Source: CAIQPS01 sp963843455 (GTDB taxonomy: Bacteria > Actinomycetota > Thermoleophilia > RBG-16-64-13). Taken from it: a DNA stretch of 64,000 nt. The notes beneath the pieces were generated by a model. The model made no database searches. It was not told where the DNA came from and worked only from the letters and a program-made list of their open reading frames with translations. Shown here one piece after another: positions 34,883-43,227 of the stretch; position 1 is the first letter of the stretch, and each line of letters opens with the position of its first letter. Where the stretch lies: the NCBI GenBank assembly GCA_963843455.1, contig CAWJKE010000008.1, positions 1-64,000 on the forward strand, written 5' to 3'. Made by a program: the position numbers and the translations under genes.

Positions 34883-35893
34883 ATGAAGACCACCGAATCG
34901 GCCCGCATCGGCGTGAGGTCGCTATGGAACCGGGCCAAAGGCTGGCCGGTGTGCCTATCGTTCGAAGTCACCCACTCGTGCTGTGCCGACTGCGTGCACT
35001 GCGACAAGGGCGGCATCAAGCCTGAGGCGAAGCTGATGACGCCGGCCGAATACACGCGCTACTCCCAAGAGTTCAAGCCGGGCGTATGCCAGTTGTCCGG
35101 CGGCGAACCGCTTCTGCGCGACGATCTGGAAGATATCGTCCGCGCAGTCAAGCGGCCGGGCGGTCTGCCCATGGTCGTTCTTGTGAGCAACTGGTGGCTC
35201 ATGACCGAGGAACGATATCTCGCTCTCAATAAGGCAGGAGTGTCTCTCTTCTCCATATCGCTCGACTTCCCGGACGAGCGGCACGATGATTTCCGGCGTG
35301 TCCCGGGGCTGTACGCCAAGATGAGCGAGATCATCCCCTACCTCATCAAGCAGTACGGGCGGGGGAACATAGTGCTCAATTCCGCGTTGACCCACGAGAA
35401 CTTCGCCGAGATCCCCGGGCTGGTGGCCCAGGCCGAGGAGTGGGGCACCCAGATCTCGTTCAGCGCTTACAGCCCGTTGCGGACCGGCGATCGGAGCCTC
35501 TGTATCACCGCGCCCGAGGATCTTGCCCTGCTACGCCGGCATTTCGACTTTCTCAAAGAGTATCGGCGCGGTTCCTCGACGGTCATGAACTCCGACTACA
35601 TCCTGGAGCAGACCTACCGCTTCTTCGCCGAAGGGGGGATGAAGGGCTGCCAGGCAGGGCGGCGCTTCATGGTCGTGCGCCCCGACGGCCTTATCAACGC
35701 GTGTTCGATGTACCCCGACGCGCAGTACGCATCGCGCAAGGAGGCGGCGAAAGGGTTCAGGCCAACGCGGGAGAGTTGCGATCAGTGCTACGTGTCCATC
35801 CGCGCGAGCACCGAACGGGGACTGTTCCGGCTGGTCAAGGACAACTTGGGTCTCGCGGGCGGCACACCGGGCTTCTCCGGCAGCGAGGACTAG
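34883..35893 (+). CDS. Radical SAM protein with C-terminal Cys cluster
   Basis: The protein has 336 residues. CADCVHC-type motif (C-x3-C-x2-C within THSCCADCVHCDKG), QLSGGEPLLRDDL (GGE) and a C-terminal part with CQAGRRFMVVRPDGLINACS and SCDQCYVS, resembling SPASM/HpnH-like auxiliary cluster regions. The start at 34883 is the only ATG close to the conserved region. The product is unknown; the neighbouring WecA-like gene and many such enzymes point to envelope lipid or peptide modification (inference). Confidence 0.8.
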   Translation: MKTTESARIGVRSLWNRAKGWPVCLSFEVTHSCCADCVHCDKGGIKPEAKLMTPAEYTRYSQEFKPGVCQLSGGEPLLRDDLEDIVRAVKRPGGLPMVVLVSNWWLMTEERYLALNKAGVSLFSISLDFPDERHDDFRRVPGLYAKMSEIIPYLIKQYGRGNIVLNSALTHENFAEIPGLVAQAEEWGTQISFSAYSPLRTGDRSLCITAPEDLALLRRHFDFLKEYRRGSSTVMNSDYILEQTYRFFAEGGMKGCQAGRRFMVVRPDGLINACSMYPDAQYASRKEAAKGFRPTRESCDQCYVSIRASTERGLFRLVKDNLGLAGGTPGFSGSED

Positions 35894-35932
35894 GCGCGAT
35901 ACGATCGGCCGCGCCTTCGGCCGGCCAGCATT

Positions 35933-36409
35933 CTAGTGGCGACGCCAGACCAGCTTCAGAGCGGACCACTCCGCATCGAGCGAAGCCACCTTCACGTCCA
36001 CAAGTCCGCCCGCCAGGGCCAGTCGGCGGATGGTGTTCTCGTTCAGGTCGCCCGGGAGCCCACCGCCTCCCCGAGTCGAGGACTGCTTTATCCAGGAGAT
36101 CCACAGGCTCCCGCCGGGAGCGAGCTTGTCGCGCAGCCGGTTGAAGTCCTTTACCAGATCCCCCCGGTTGCGGGCGAAGAAGTGCAGGTAATCGAACGGG
36201 CCGTCCGCGGATGCGACGTAGTCGATCGACGTCAGCACTACGAAGGACTCCGGCAGAGGGGAGAGGATATCTCCCTCGGGAGGTGCGACTATGGCTCCGG
36301 TCGAACCCGGGCGGATGCCCAACTTCTTGTGAAGGGGGTTCTCGGTTGCCTCGTCTGAGGGCGCGTCGTTGTCGACCGTGTCTCTTTCGTCGTCCGTCAT
36401 GCCGCTCAT
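35933..36409 (-). CDS. DUF3052 family protein
   Basis: The protein has about 158 residues. An acidic N-terminus (DDERDTVDNDAPSDEATE) precedes a conserved core: LHKKLGIRPGSTGAIVAPPE, FDYLHFFARNRGDL, LRDKLAPGGSLWISWIKQSS, LNENTIRRLAL, VDVKVASLDAEWSALKLVWRR. This is the actinobacterial-type DUF3052 domain, of unknown function. It converges with the radical SAM gene. Confidence 0.85.
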   Translation of the reverse strand: MSGMTDDERDTVDNDAPSDEATENPLHKKLGIRPGSTGAIVAPPEGDILSPLPESFVVLTSIDYVASADGPFDYLHFFARNRGDLVKDFNRLRDKLAPGGSLWISWIKQSSTRGGGGLPGDLNENTIRRLALAGGLVDVKVASLDAEWSALKLVWRRH

Positions 36410-36477
36410 CTTAGCATCGGGACCTTTTTGGGGGGAGCGGCACGGGTAGACAAGAGCCCCCGCCACGTATATACTCG

Positions 36478-36491
36478 TATAAGCGATTATA
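36478..36491. promoter_or_regulatory. AT-rich palindrome upstream of arsM
   Basis: TATAA-GCGA-TTATA is an inverted repeat within a 30-base AT-rich patch (TATATACTCGTATAAGCG onward), about 60 bases before the arsM start. ArsR/SmtB repressors bind such AT-rich imperfect dyads. A -10-like TATAAG or TTATAT lies in the same patch. Suggestive only; no arsR gene is adjacent. Confidence 0.4.
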
Positions 36492-36550
36492 TGCATAGCT
36501 CTGCCGCGGCTACCCATGCGTCGGGAGTCGGGTCTGAGGAAGGAGTCTCC

Positions 36551-37375
36551 ATGGGCAAGGATACGCAGCCGATAGATCCCGAAGTGGTGTTGGAAGCCGT
36601 GCGCTCCCGCTACGCTGGTATCGCGGAGGACGCCGGGGCTTCCAGTTGCTGCGGCACCGGCTCGAGTTGTTGCGGAACCTCCGCGCCGGGCGCTGTGGCC
36701 GACCCCGAGGCCGTCTCGACCTTCATCGGGTACAGCGTGGAGGAGCTTGCGGCGGCGCCTGAGGGCGCGAACTTGGGCCTGGGCTGTGGCAACCCGCAGG
36801 CCATCGCGGCGCTGAAGCCCGGGGAGGTAGTCCTCGACCTGGGCGCCGGCGCCGGCTTCGACTGCTTTCTGGCTGTGCGCGGGGTCGGCAAGACCGGCCG
36901 GGTCATTGGAGTGGACATGACCCCCGAGATGGTGGGCCGGTCTCGGGAGATCGCCCGGACGTCGGGCTATGCGAACGTCGAGTTCCGGTTGGGCGAGATC
37001 GAGCACCTGCCGGTGGCCGACGACTCGGTGGACGTGATCATCTCCAACTGCGTGATCAACCTCTCTCCCGACAAGCCGGCGGTCTTCAAAGAGGCGTTCC
37101 GGGTGCTGAAACCTGGGGGCCGCCTTGCGGTGAGCGACGTGGTGGCCACGGCTGAGCTACCGGTGGAGTGGCTGGCCGACATGCAGTTGCTGTCGGCGTG
37201 CGTCTCCGGAGCCGCCACGGTGGACGAGGTCGAGGGCATGCTGGCAGACGCGGGCTTTATAGCCATCGACATCCGGCCAAAGGAAGAGAGCCGGGAATTC
37301 ATCCGCGACTGGGAGCCCGGCAAGAAGCTGGAGGACTACGTGCTGTCGGCGTCCATCCAGGCGGTCAAGCCGTAG
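36551..37375 (+). CDS. arsM: Arsenite S-adenosylmethionine methyltransferase
   Basis: The protein has 274 residues. SAM-binding motif VLDLGAGAGFDCFLA; arsenic-binding cysteines in ISNCVINLSPDKP and in ACVSGAA match ArsM. The N-terminus carries two CC pairs (SSCCGTGSSCCG), common in bacterial ArsM. The ATG at 36551 has AGGAG upstream; in-frame starts at 36428 and 36491 are less likely. It methylates As(III) to volatile or less toxic forms. It lies alone between a DUF3052 gene and the oxidase block. Confidence 0.9.
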   Translation: MGKDTQPIDPEVVLEAVRSRYAGIAEDAGASSCCGTGSSCCGTSAPGAVADPEAVSTFIGYSVEELAAAPEGANLGLGCGNPQAIAALKPGEVVLDLGAGAGFDCFLAVRGVGKTGRVIGVDMTPEMVGRSREIARTSGYANVEFRLGEIEHLPVADDSVDVIISNCVINLSPDKPAVFKEAFRVLKPGGRLAVSDVVATAELPVEWLADMQLLSACVSGAATVDEVEGMLADAGFIAIDIRPKEESREFIRDWEPGKKLEDYVLSASIQAVKP

Positions 37376-37391
37376 CATCGGGCCGGTCGCC

Positions 37392-37410
37392 GTGCAGCGT
37401 CAGGCTGCAC
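37392..37410. terminator. Hairpin between convergent arsM and copCD
   Basis: GTGCAGC-GTCAG-GCTGCAC is a perfect 7-base-pair stem with a 5-base loop, in the 62-base gap between two convergent genes. There is no U-tract on either side, so it may be a weak bidirectional or Rho-assisted terminator. Confidence 0.5.
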
Positions 37411-37437
37411 CGGGCTGCGCGCGGAAAGACTGCCCCA

Positions 37438-39297
37438 CTATTTCTCGGGACTGCCGGCAGTTAGCGCGGGTGGCACGTCAATGGGGATGGTGCCGCTGAT
37501 CCCCGGATAGGAGGGCCTGGCGATCGTGTAGGCCGCGGCGCTCTTGCCCTCAGGTAGCTCTACCAGGTCGCTGGACACGAACCTCTGAACCGTCCCCGGG
37601 ACGAGGTCGCCTGCCGGGCTTAGGACGTAGGTACGGCCTCCGACCTCGAGTGTCACCCGCTCGGCCTTGGTCGGCGGGCCCGAGCGGCGGTCGGCGATGT
37701 CCAGGGCCGCGGCGTTCTCCCCGGCCTTCCCAGTAACCGCCCTCAGAGTGACCGTCACCTGGCCGGTCGTCGAACTGCCGCTCAGCCCTAGGGCTTGGTG
37801 CGCGGGCCAGACCGCGGCGCTGGTGCCGAGGCTCATCAAAAGCGCCACAACCGCGAGCAGTGCGCACCCGACCCCCATCTCGAAGGGTAGGATGCGCTCG
37901 AGTGACGACTTGCGTGGCTGAGTACCTCTCTCGAGACGGGGGATGGAGACGCGTCGGTGCACGGCCCCCAGAGCGACGAGCGCGGCGAAAAGCACCAGTT
38001 TGGCCATGAGCGCACGGCCGTAGGTCGTGGGGATGAGCAGCGACGGGTTCCGCACATGCAGGTAGGCCGCGAACAGTCCCGTGGCCGCCAGCCAGATGAC
38101 CGAGAGCAACGCCAGGGTCGAAAACCGGCGTACCAGCGAGATCCGCAGCTCCGGGTCGAAGCGGTCGCCATCCGTGCCGGTTGCTTCTTGCCGCCGGAGC
38201 TCCCGCAGGGTCAGCAGCAGCGGCAGCAGGCCCCCCAACCAGAGAGACATCGCGGTGAGGTGGGTCCAATCGATCACCACTGCGAATCGCGACTCTGGCA
38301 CCACAGCCGCATGCGCGGTGAGACTCATCGTCGCCAGCATCCCCAGCCCCAGGACGAACGCCGCTCTCCAGCGCCGGGGCCGCCTTGTCGGCGAGACGGT
38401 GAGAAGGAACGACATCACCAGCGCCGCCACAGAGAGCACCAGCCTGGCGATCCACACTGCCCCGTTGTACCCCTTGAAGATGTCGGCAGCCGTCTGATAG
38501 GGGGCCGCGTGCGAGAGCGACGACGGGGCGAGCGGGGTAGGGGCTACCGCGGTGACCGGCTGAAGGATCGCATACCGAATGAACTCCAGCTGCATGACGA
38601 AGAGCATGAGATTCGCGAAAAGGAAGAGTGCCCCGCCGGCGAGGGCTAGCGAGCGCAATACTCGAGCCAGCCGGGCGTCCGCAACCTCAGGGATCGTGCG
38701 ACCGCTCTGCTCCGCCGTGGCCACGCCCGCTTTCAGAACCGCGGGGCGCCAAACCACCAGCGCGAATGCCAGGCTTCCGACCAAGAGAGCGGCCCCCAGA
38801 TAGATGAGCCAGTGAAGGATCGTGTCCCAGACGGTGTCCCCGTAGAACATCGCCGGCTGAGTCGCCGGATCGCGCGCCCCGACGGGCGGGAGAAGGGCGA
38901 CGGGGTCCACTGCAGTCCCGATCCCCATGATGAAGCTTCCGTTGGCTGGGTCACCGTCCAGCGCTCGGGTCCACCAGGCGACGGAATACGGTCCCGGGGC
39001 GAGGCCGGACACGTCCACGAGGCCGTCGGTCCTGCGCTGTGGGTCGATGGTGACCGTCCTCTGCGATTCACCGTGCGGTCCGAGGATGTCGACGGTCAGG
39101 AATCGGCCATCGATGGGCTCGCTGAACCGTAGAAGCAGACTCTGTGGCCTCTCCGCGGTGCCACCGACGAACTCTCGATGCACCAGCTCGGTGTGGGCGT
39201 GTGCCGCCGATAGAGGACCGAGCATCCCAAGAGCCAGGGCGACGGACAGCGTCACGAGAAGGACCGACGCTCGTCGCAGAGCTATCACCCTGGACAC
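37438..39297 (-). CDS. copCD: CopC-CopD fusion copper protein
   Basis: The protein has 619 residues. A signal peptide ends near AAHA-HTELVH, leaving an N-terminal His as in CopC copper sites. The CopC beta domain (residues about 35-125) is followed by a membrane CopD domain with about eight helices and conserved His and Trp residues (DWTHLTAMSLWLGGLLPL, HLTAHAAVVPES region). A C-terminal soluble domain of about 110 residues follows. Presumably it imports or handles copper for the cbb3-like oxidase encoded upstream in the same block; it is the last gene, 7 bases after its neighbour. Confidence 0.88.
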   Translation of the reverse strand: MSRVIALRRASVLLVTLSVALALGMLGPLSAAHAHTELVHREFVGGTAERPQSLLLRFSEPIDGRFLTVDILGPHGESQRTVTIDPQRRTDGLVDVSGLAPGPYSVAWWTRALDGDPANGSFIMGIGTAVDPVALLPPVGARDPATQPAMFYGDTVWDTILHWLIYLGAALLVGSLAFALVVWRPAVLKAGVATAEQSGRTIPEVADARLARVLRSLALAGGALFLFANLMLFVMQLEFIRYAILQPVTAVAPTPLAPSSLSHAAPYQTAADIFKGYNGAVWIARLVLSVAALVMSFLLTVSPTRRPRRWRAAFVLGLGMLATMSLTAHAAVVPESRFAVVIDWTHLTAMSLWLGGLLPLLLTLRELRRQEATGTDGDRFDPELRISLVRRFSTLALLSVIWLAATGLFAAYLHVRNPSLLIPTTYGRALMAKLVLFAALVALGAVHRRVSIPRLERGTQPRKSSLERILPFEMGVGCALLAVVALLMSLGTSAAVWPAHQALGLSGSSTTGQVTVTLRAVTGKAGENAAALDIADRRSGPPTKAERVTLEVGGRTYVLSPAGDLVPGTVQRFVSSDLVELPEGKSAAAYTIARPSYPGISGTIPIDVPPALTAGSPEK

Positions 39298-39304
39298 GAC
39301 GCCT

Positions 39305-39814
39305 CTAGGGGACTCTGAAGTAGAAGTAGTCCTCTCCGCCGTCGGCGCCGTCGCGGGAGGCCACGATAACGTATTCGCCTGGGCCCAGGGCGCTCCGCGG
39401 GCGCAAATAGAGGGCCTTACCGGCCTGGTCTACGACCTTGTCGACCGCTATGCCTTGCGAACTGCCGTAGCTTGTGATCCCGTACTTGCTGAGGAAATCG
39501 AGCTGACGGAACTTGACCACGACCTCAGGCCGGGGATCGTCGACCACCAGGGCGTCCGCCGGGAAGGCCATCATGGGAGCGGTGTAGGGAAACAGCTTGT
39601 AGATCCCGTCTTGCTGCTGGACGTAGGTCCCGGCTATCTCCCCACCGAGCCCGGGGATCTTGACGGGGTGAGGGTCCGGCACCGAGAGAAGGATGAAGGG
39701 CAAGACGGCGACAGCAAGAAACACGGGCACCAGGGAGCACAGGATGACCACCTTCGCCCTGGTCGTCAGATGAGGGCGCGTACCCAGGTCGAGCGGCGTG
39801 CTGTCGGTGGTCAC
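39305..39814 (-). CDS. Single-pass membrane protein of the oxidase block, unknown
   Basis: The protein has about 169 residues from the GTG at 39814. One transmembrane helix (AKVVILCSLVPVFLAVAVLPFILL) is followed by an outer domain with predicted beta strands: GTYVQQQDGIYKLFP, LVVDDPRPEVVVKFRQLDFL and a C-terminal LGPGEYVIVASRDGADGGEDYFYFRV. No family is recognised. It sits directly upstream of copCD and downstream of a four-helix protein, all on one strand, so a role in oxidase or copper assembly is plausible. Confidence 0.6.
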   Translation of the reverse strand: MTTDSTPLDLGTRPHLTTRAKVVILCSLVPVFLAVAVLPFILLSVPDPHPVKIPGLGGEIAGTYVQQQDGIYKLFPYTAPMMAFPADALVVDDPRPEVVVKFRQLDFLSKYGITSYGSSQGIAVDKVVDQAGKALYLRPRSALGPGEYVIVASRDGADGGEDYFYFRVP

Positions 39815-39830
39815 GCAGTTGCCTTGCCAC

Positions 39831-40325
39831 TCACCCGGCGGTACCCGGGGCTTCGGCCTTCCGTTTCCGAATCTTCGCCAACTGGACTTCCCGATAGGCG
39901 AGAAGCGAGGACGAGCCGATGGCGAGCCCGGGAAGATACTGCACGGCGATGAAGGGGCCATCAGCCATCCTGCCGGAGAGCAGCAGAAAGGCCGGGTAGA
40001 TGCCCCAAACCAATGCCGGCCCCACACAGATCAGCACCAGTCCGGCGAACACGCTCCCCGACAGCAACCAGCCAAGCCCCGGGAAGCCACACAGGGCGGA
40101 AAAGAACTCGGTGGCCACTCGTCCCGGCGGATTGAGCAGCGCCATCTGCGGGTCCACCGGACCGACGTAGCGGTCAATTCTGGCGCGGAGGGAGACATCG
40201 CCGTTGTCCGGGCCCGAGCTGTTATGCTCCGTCCTGGCGGACCTCAGAGCTCCAATCATCACACCCAGACCGATGAGCGCGAAGACCACGACGACCCCGG
40301 CGAGAGTGCCGAACACGAAGTTCAT
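39831..40325 (-). CDS. Small multi-pass membrane protein of the oxidase block, unknown
   Basis: The protein has 164 residues: an N-terminal transmembrane helix (FGTLAGVVVVFALIGLGVMIGAL), a hydrophilic stretch, one or two central helices (FAGLVLICVGPALVWGIYPAFLLL) and a basic C-terminus. No known domain is seen. It lies 10 bases from the next small gene and is part of the minus-strand oxidase block. Confidence 0.6.
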   Translation of the reverse strand: MNFVFGTLAGVVVVFALIGLGVMIGALRSARTEHNSSGPDNGDVSLRARIDRYVGPVDPQMALLNPPGRVATEFFSALCGFPGLGWLLSGSVFAGLVLICVGPALVWGIYPAFLLLSGRMADGPFIAVQYLPGLAIGSSSLLAYREVQLAKIRKRKAEAPGTAG

Positions 40326-40335
40326 GCCGCACCTC

Positions 40336-40539
40336 TCAGCGTATCCCCGGTTCCACCAGAAACACCACGAGCATCCAAGCGAACTGGAGCACGCCTATGG
40401 TGACGAGTATCAGCCAGTCGCGAGCCTGGCTGGCCGTGCTGTATCTCTCGTCTTCGCGCTCGTACTCCCGTTGCAGGGTCGCGGTGAAGGCGATCTCCTC
40501 CATCTGGTTTTGCATCTGCAGCTCTTCTTGGTCTGTCAT
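40336..40539 (-). CDS. Small single-helix membrane protein
   Basis: The protein has 67 residues: a charged N-terminal half (EEIAFTATLQREYEREDERY) and one C-terminal transmembrane helix (WLILVTIGVLQFAWMLVVFLV). Short proteins of this type accompany cbb3-like oxidases as CcoQ-like or assembly subunits; no direct homology is evident. Confidence 0.55.
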   Translation of the reverse strand: MTDQEELQMQNQMEEIAFTATLQREYEREDERYSTASQARDWLILVTIGVLQFAWMLVVFLVEPGIR

Positions 40540-40579
40540 GTCGGTCGCTCCTCTCGCGTAAGCTCGAGACAGCCGGTCT

Positions 40580-40966
40580 CTAGGAGTAGTCTCTTACCAG
40601 TTCCAGCTCGATCATGGTTTCGGATACGCCCATTGCTTCCAGCATCTCCGGGACGGGATACCCCCGATCCAACCATTGGTACATGGTCTCGGCGCGATCC
40701 CAAACGGTGATGAAGGTGGCGGCGACGGTTCCTTCCTCCTGGGCGGCGAACATCTGCGTGCGGTCGAACCCGTGCATGCCCTGGAGATGTCCCTTCAATG
40801 AAAGCCAGGCATAGAAGACACCGCTCCACAGGTCGGTGGGCATTTGAGCGCGCACGATCAGCGCGTACGGGGCGATCTCGTACTCCTTGTAACGAGTCCC
40901 GCCGAGGCCCTCGTCGATGAGCCGCTGAAAGTGCTTCTTCATGCGGTAGTCTTTGACTTCCTCCAT
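40580..40966 (-). CDS. Soluble protein of the oxidase block, unknown
   Basis: The protein has 128 residues with no membrane segment or signal peptide. Features: YEIAPYALIVRAQMP, WSGVFYAWLSLKGHLQGMHG, GTVAATFITVWDRAETMYQWLDRGYPVPEMLEAMG. The alternation of beta strands and helices is reminiscent of ferredoxin-like dimeric barrels, but this is a guess. It has a good position between membrane protein genes of the oxidase block. Confidence 0.6.
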   Translation of the reverse strand: MEEVKDYRMKKHFQRLIDEGLGGTRYKEYEIAPYALIVRAQMPTDLWSGVFYAWLSLKGHLQGMHGFDRTQMFAAQEEGTVAATFITVWDRAETMYQWLDRGYPVPEMLEAMGVSETMIELELVRDYS

Positions 40967-41008
40967 CGTCTGCTCTTCCTTTGCTCGTAACTTCGGCGGC
41001 GCCTGTCG

Positions 41009-41506
41009 CTAGTAGATCTGGCCGTAGATCAACTGGAGGACGATGTACCAGATCATGTATATCCCGAGGATGCTCCAGACGGCGTAGTTGAAGGCATCGA
41101 CCGGACCGGCGCGCTCGGTGAGTAGCCCGTTGAACACTTCGACTGGGTAGAGATCCCCGGACCGCCGTCTGGCGTACCAGGCGAAGGCGAAGAAGTAGAG
41201 CGAGATGAGCACGACCGCTATCAGGGCGTAGGTGACTATGAAGTTCTGCCAGTTGAAGTGATAGGTCTCCTTGAGGGAACTGGCGTGCTCCAGGGCGAGG
41301 TAGTCGTAGTATGCTTTCACGGACGCGTCGTCGGAACCCGTGGGGACTCTGGTGGTGTGCGCAGGCACCGGCACGATGGGGTTGAGGGTGTTTTCGGTCG
41401 CATAGGCCGGAACGGCCAGAAGTGCTCCGAGAAAGAGATAGATCACTGCGCCGGCCAGGTAGAAGCGGATGACTCCGCGCGACTTGCGGCCATGCAGGCT
41501 CGTCAT
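41009..41506 (-). CDS. Membrane protein of the oxidase block, unknown
   Basis: The protein has 165 residues: an N-terminal signal-like helix (FYLAGAVIYLFLGALLAVPAYA), an outer loop, a central helix (FIVTYALIAVVLISLYFFAFAWY) and a C-terminal helix (WSILGIYMIWYIVLQLIYG). The start overlaps the stop of the upstream small gene by 4 bases. Its position suggests an oxidase subunit or assembly factor; no family is recognised. Confidence 0.65.
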   Translation of the reverse strand: MTSLHGRKSRGVIRFYLAGAVIYLFLGALLAVPAYATENTLNPIVPVPAHTTRVPTGSDDASVKAYYDYLALEHASSLKETYHFNWQNFIVTYALIAVVLISLYFFAFAWYARRRSGDLYPVEVFNGLLTERAGPVDAFNYAVWSILGIYMIWYIVLQLIYGQIY

Positions 41507-41751
41507 GCCGGCCGCCCCCCTTTCCTAGGCACGGGGCGCATCTTGGGCGGTTCCGCGGGGCGCCCATGGCGTTGGTTCCAATCGTTGTCCCAGAAGTCTT
41601 CCTGCTCGTCTCGCGCGGTGAAGACGACGTACTTGGCCGCCTCTTGATGACGGAAATGTCCGCGGAACACTGTGAAGAGAAGGAGGGCGATGGCCGGGAT
41701 AGCCAGGACCGACGACGCCAGAAGCTGTGCTTCGAATGGACCGATAGTCAT
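41503..41751 (-). CDS. Small CcoS/CcoQ-like protein
   Basis: The protein has 82 residues. One transmembrane helix (FEAQLLASSVLAIPAIALLLFTVF) is followed by RGHFRHQEAAKYVVF, which recalls the GQFDDLE-type tail of CcoS, and a charged C-terminus (DEQEDFWDNDWNQRHGRP). Placed directly after the cytochrome c gene, as small cbb3 accessory genes are. Homology to CcoS or CcoQ is not proven. Confidence 0.55.
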   Translation of the reverse strand: MTIGPFEAQLLASSVLAIPAIALLLFTVFRGHFRHQEAAKYVVFTARDEQEDFWDNDWNQRHGRPAEPPKMRPVPRKGGRPA

Positions 41752-41766
41752 GTCTCGTACCTCCTT

Positions 41767-43214
41767 CTAGCGTAGGTCGACGGTCAGGTCGGGCGGGATG
41801 TCCTTCTGTTGCGGCGGCGGGCTGGGCGAGCCGCCCCGCGCGAAGTAATCCTGCCAACCCTGATCCAGGAGTTGGTCGTACAGGGCCTTGATATCGTCGC
41901 GGGCCGCGCCCAGTGAGAGCTCGCCGTATCCGGGCAGGTCGAACTTGTCCGTGTTGTTGAGGCCGGCCAAGACTCGGCGGGCTTCGAGCATCCACGGGTC
42001 CTTCGGTGCCGGTGTCCTCCTGGAAGTCAACGTTGTCCTCGATCGGCATGGCCTTTACCAGGCTGAGAGTGGCGTCCGAGGGGTGCCATTGGATATACAT
42101 GTCAGTCGTGGGCATCTTGTCTTTGTCCAGGCCGCCGTTGGGGATGGTCTTGAGGAAGAGGATGACTCGCCAGATATCGTCCACGCGCAACCGGGTGCCG
42201 AAGTTCTCCATGCCGCTCCCCTCGATGCCCCGCAGCGCGCGGTAGTACAGCATGCCCGGGGAAGTGTCGTCACCGCCGGAGGCGTCATCGGCGCTGGTGA
42301 AATCGATGGGCTGCGGGCGCAGGAATTTCGCAGCCGGGCTGACGGCGTCGCCTTTTTCTCCGTGGCACCCTATGCACCGCTCCTGGAAGATCAGGCGGCC
42401 GCGCATCAGGTTGTCGTCGGTGACCGGGAGGGGGTTATCCGCCAACCAGTACGACCGGTCCACGAGGAAGATGTTGAGCGGGGCGGGCCAGTCCAGTCCG
42501 AAAAGCTGCCCAGGCGCCGGGGTCGGCGTTCGTCCCCACAGCGACGGCGTCGTCTAGGGTGAGCTTGGCGGCCTGGAACCCCAGAGGCGCAGGTTCGAGA
42601 CCTTGTGCTACCAGCTGTATCCGTTGAGCGTAGAGTTGGCCGGCGTAGCGCACCAGACCGTTCTTGCCTGCCCGCAACTGCAGGAAGGCGGCGAGGTCAT
42701 CCGCCTGCTTATCGGTCAGGAACTTGAAGTCCGGCATGATCGACATCGGCTCGACGAAGCGCGGGTCGTAGAAATGCGCCCTATGCCAGTCGTCCGGGTG
42801 GAAACCGCTCTCCTGGCTGAGATCCGGCCCTATGCGCGCGGTGCCGAACAGGTTGGGGCTGGCGTCGTTGGTGACGAAATCCCCAGGTAGCGAGATGCGG
42901 GGATACAGGTACATCAGGCCTGCCCGCACGTCCTGCGGGCGCGTGTAACCACTGTGACAATACAAGCAGCCGTTGGCCACGAACACCTTCTTACCCTCTA
43001 TGGCCGAGGCCGTGAGCGGCGACCAGTTGTTGGAGATCGGGGCGTTGAAGAACATCAGCTGGAAGAACGCTGCCACAAGCGTCGGGATGGCGAAAGCGAA
43101 TATCCCCCCAAGGAACACGAGCATCGGCGTCATCAACATCCGTTTTCTGGGGTGGGGTGCCCACCCTCGGGGGACGCTCTGATAGGTCGGCAGCCACTCG
43201 CCCATGTCGGCCAT
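41767..43214 (-). CDS. CcoO/CcoP-like fused dihaem cytochrome c of a cbb3-type oxidase, two frameshifts
   Basis: A membrane anchor (MLVFLGGIFAFAIPTLVAAF) precedes a FixO/CcoO-like domain with GCLYCHSGYTRPQD and a methionine region (VEPMSIMPDF). A second haem c domain with CIGCHGEKGD follows, like CcoP. Coding must change frame +1 near 42509 (W, skip G, QLFGLDW) and again near 42001 (TGTE, skip G, DPWMLEARRVL) to reach the stop at 41767. The repaired length is about 482 residues. A CcoO-CcoP fusion is unusual; canonical cbb3 operons encode them separately. It lies 13 bases after ccoN. Confidence 0.7.
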
Positions 43215-43227
43215 ATCACACCCCCCC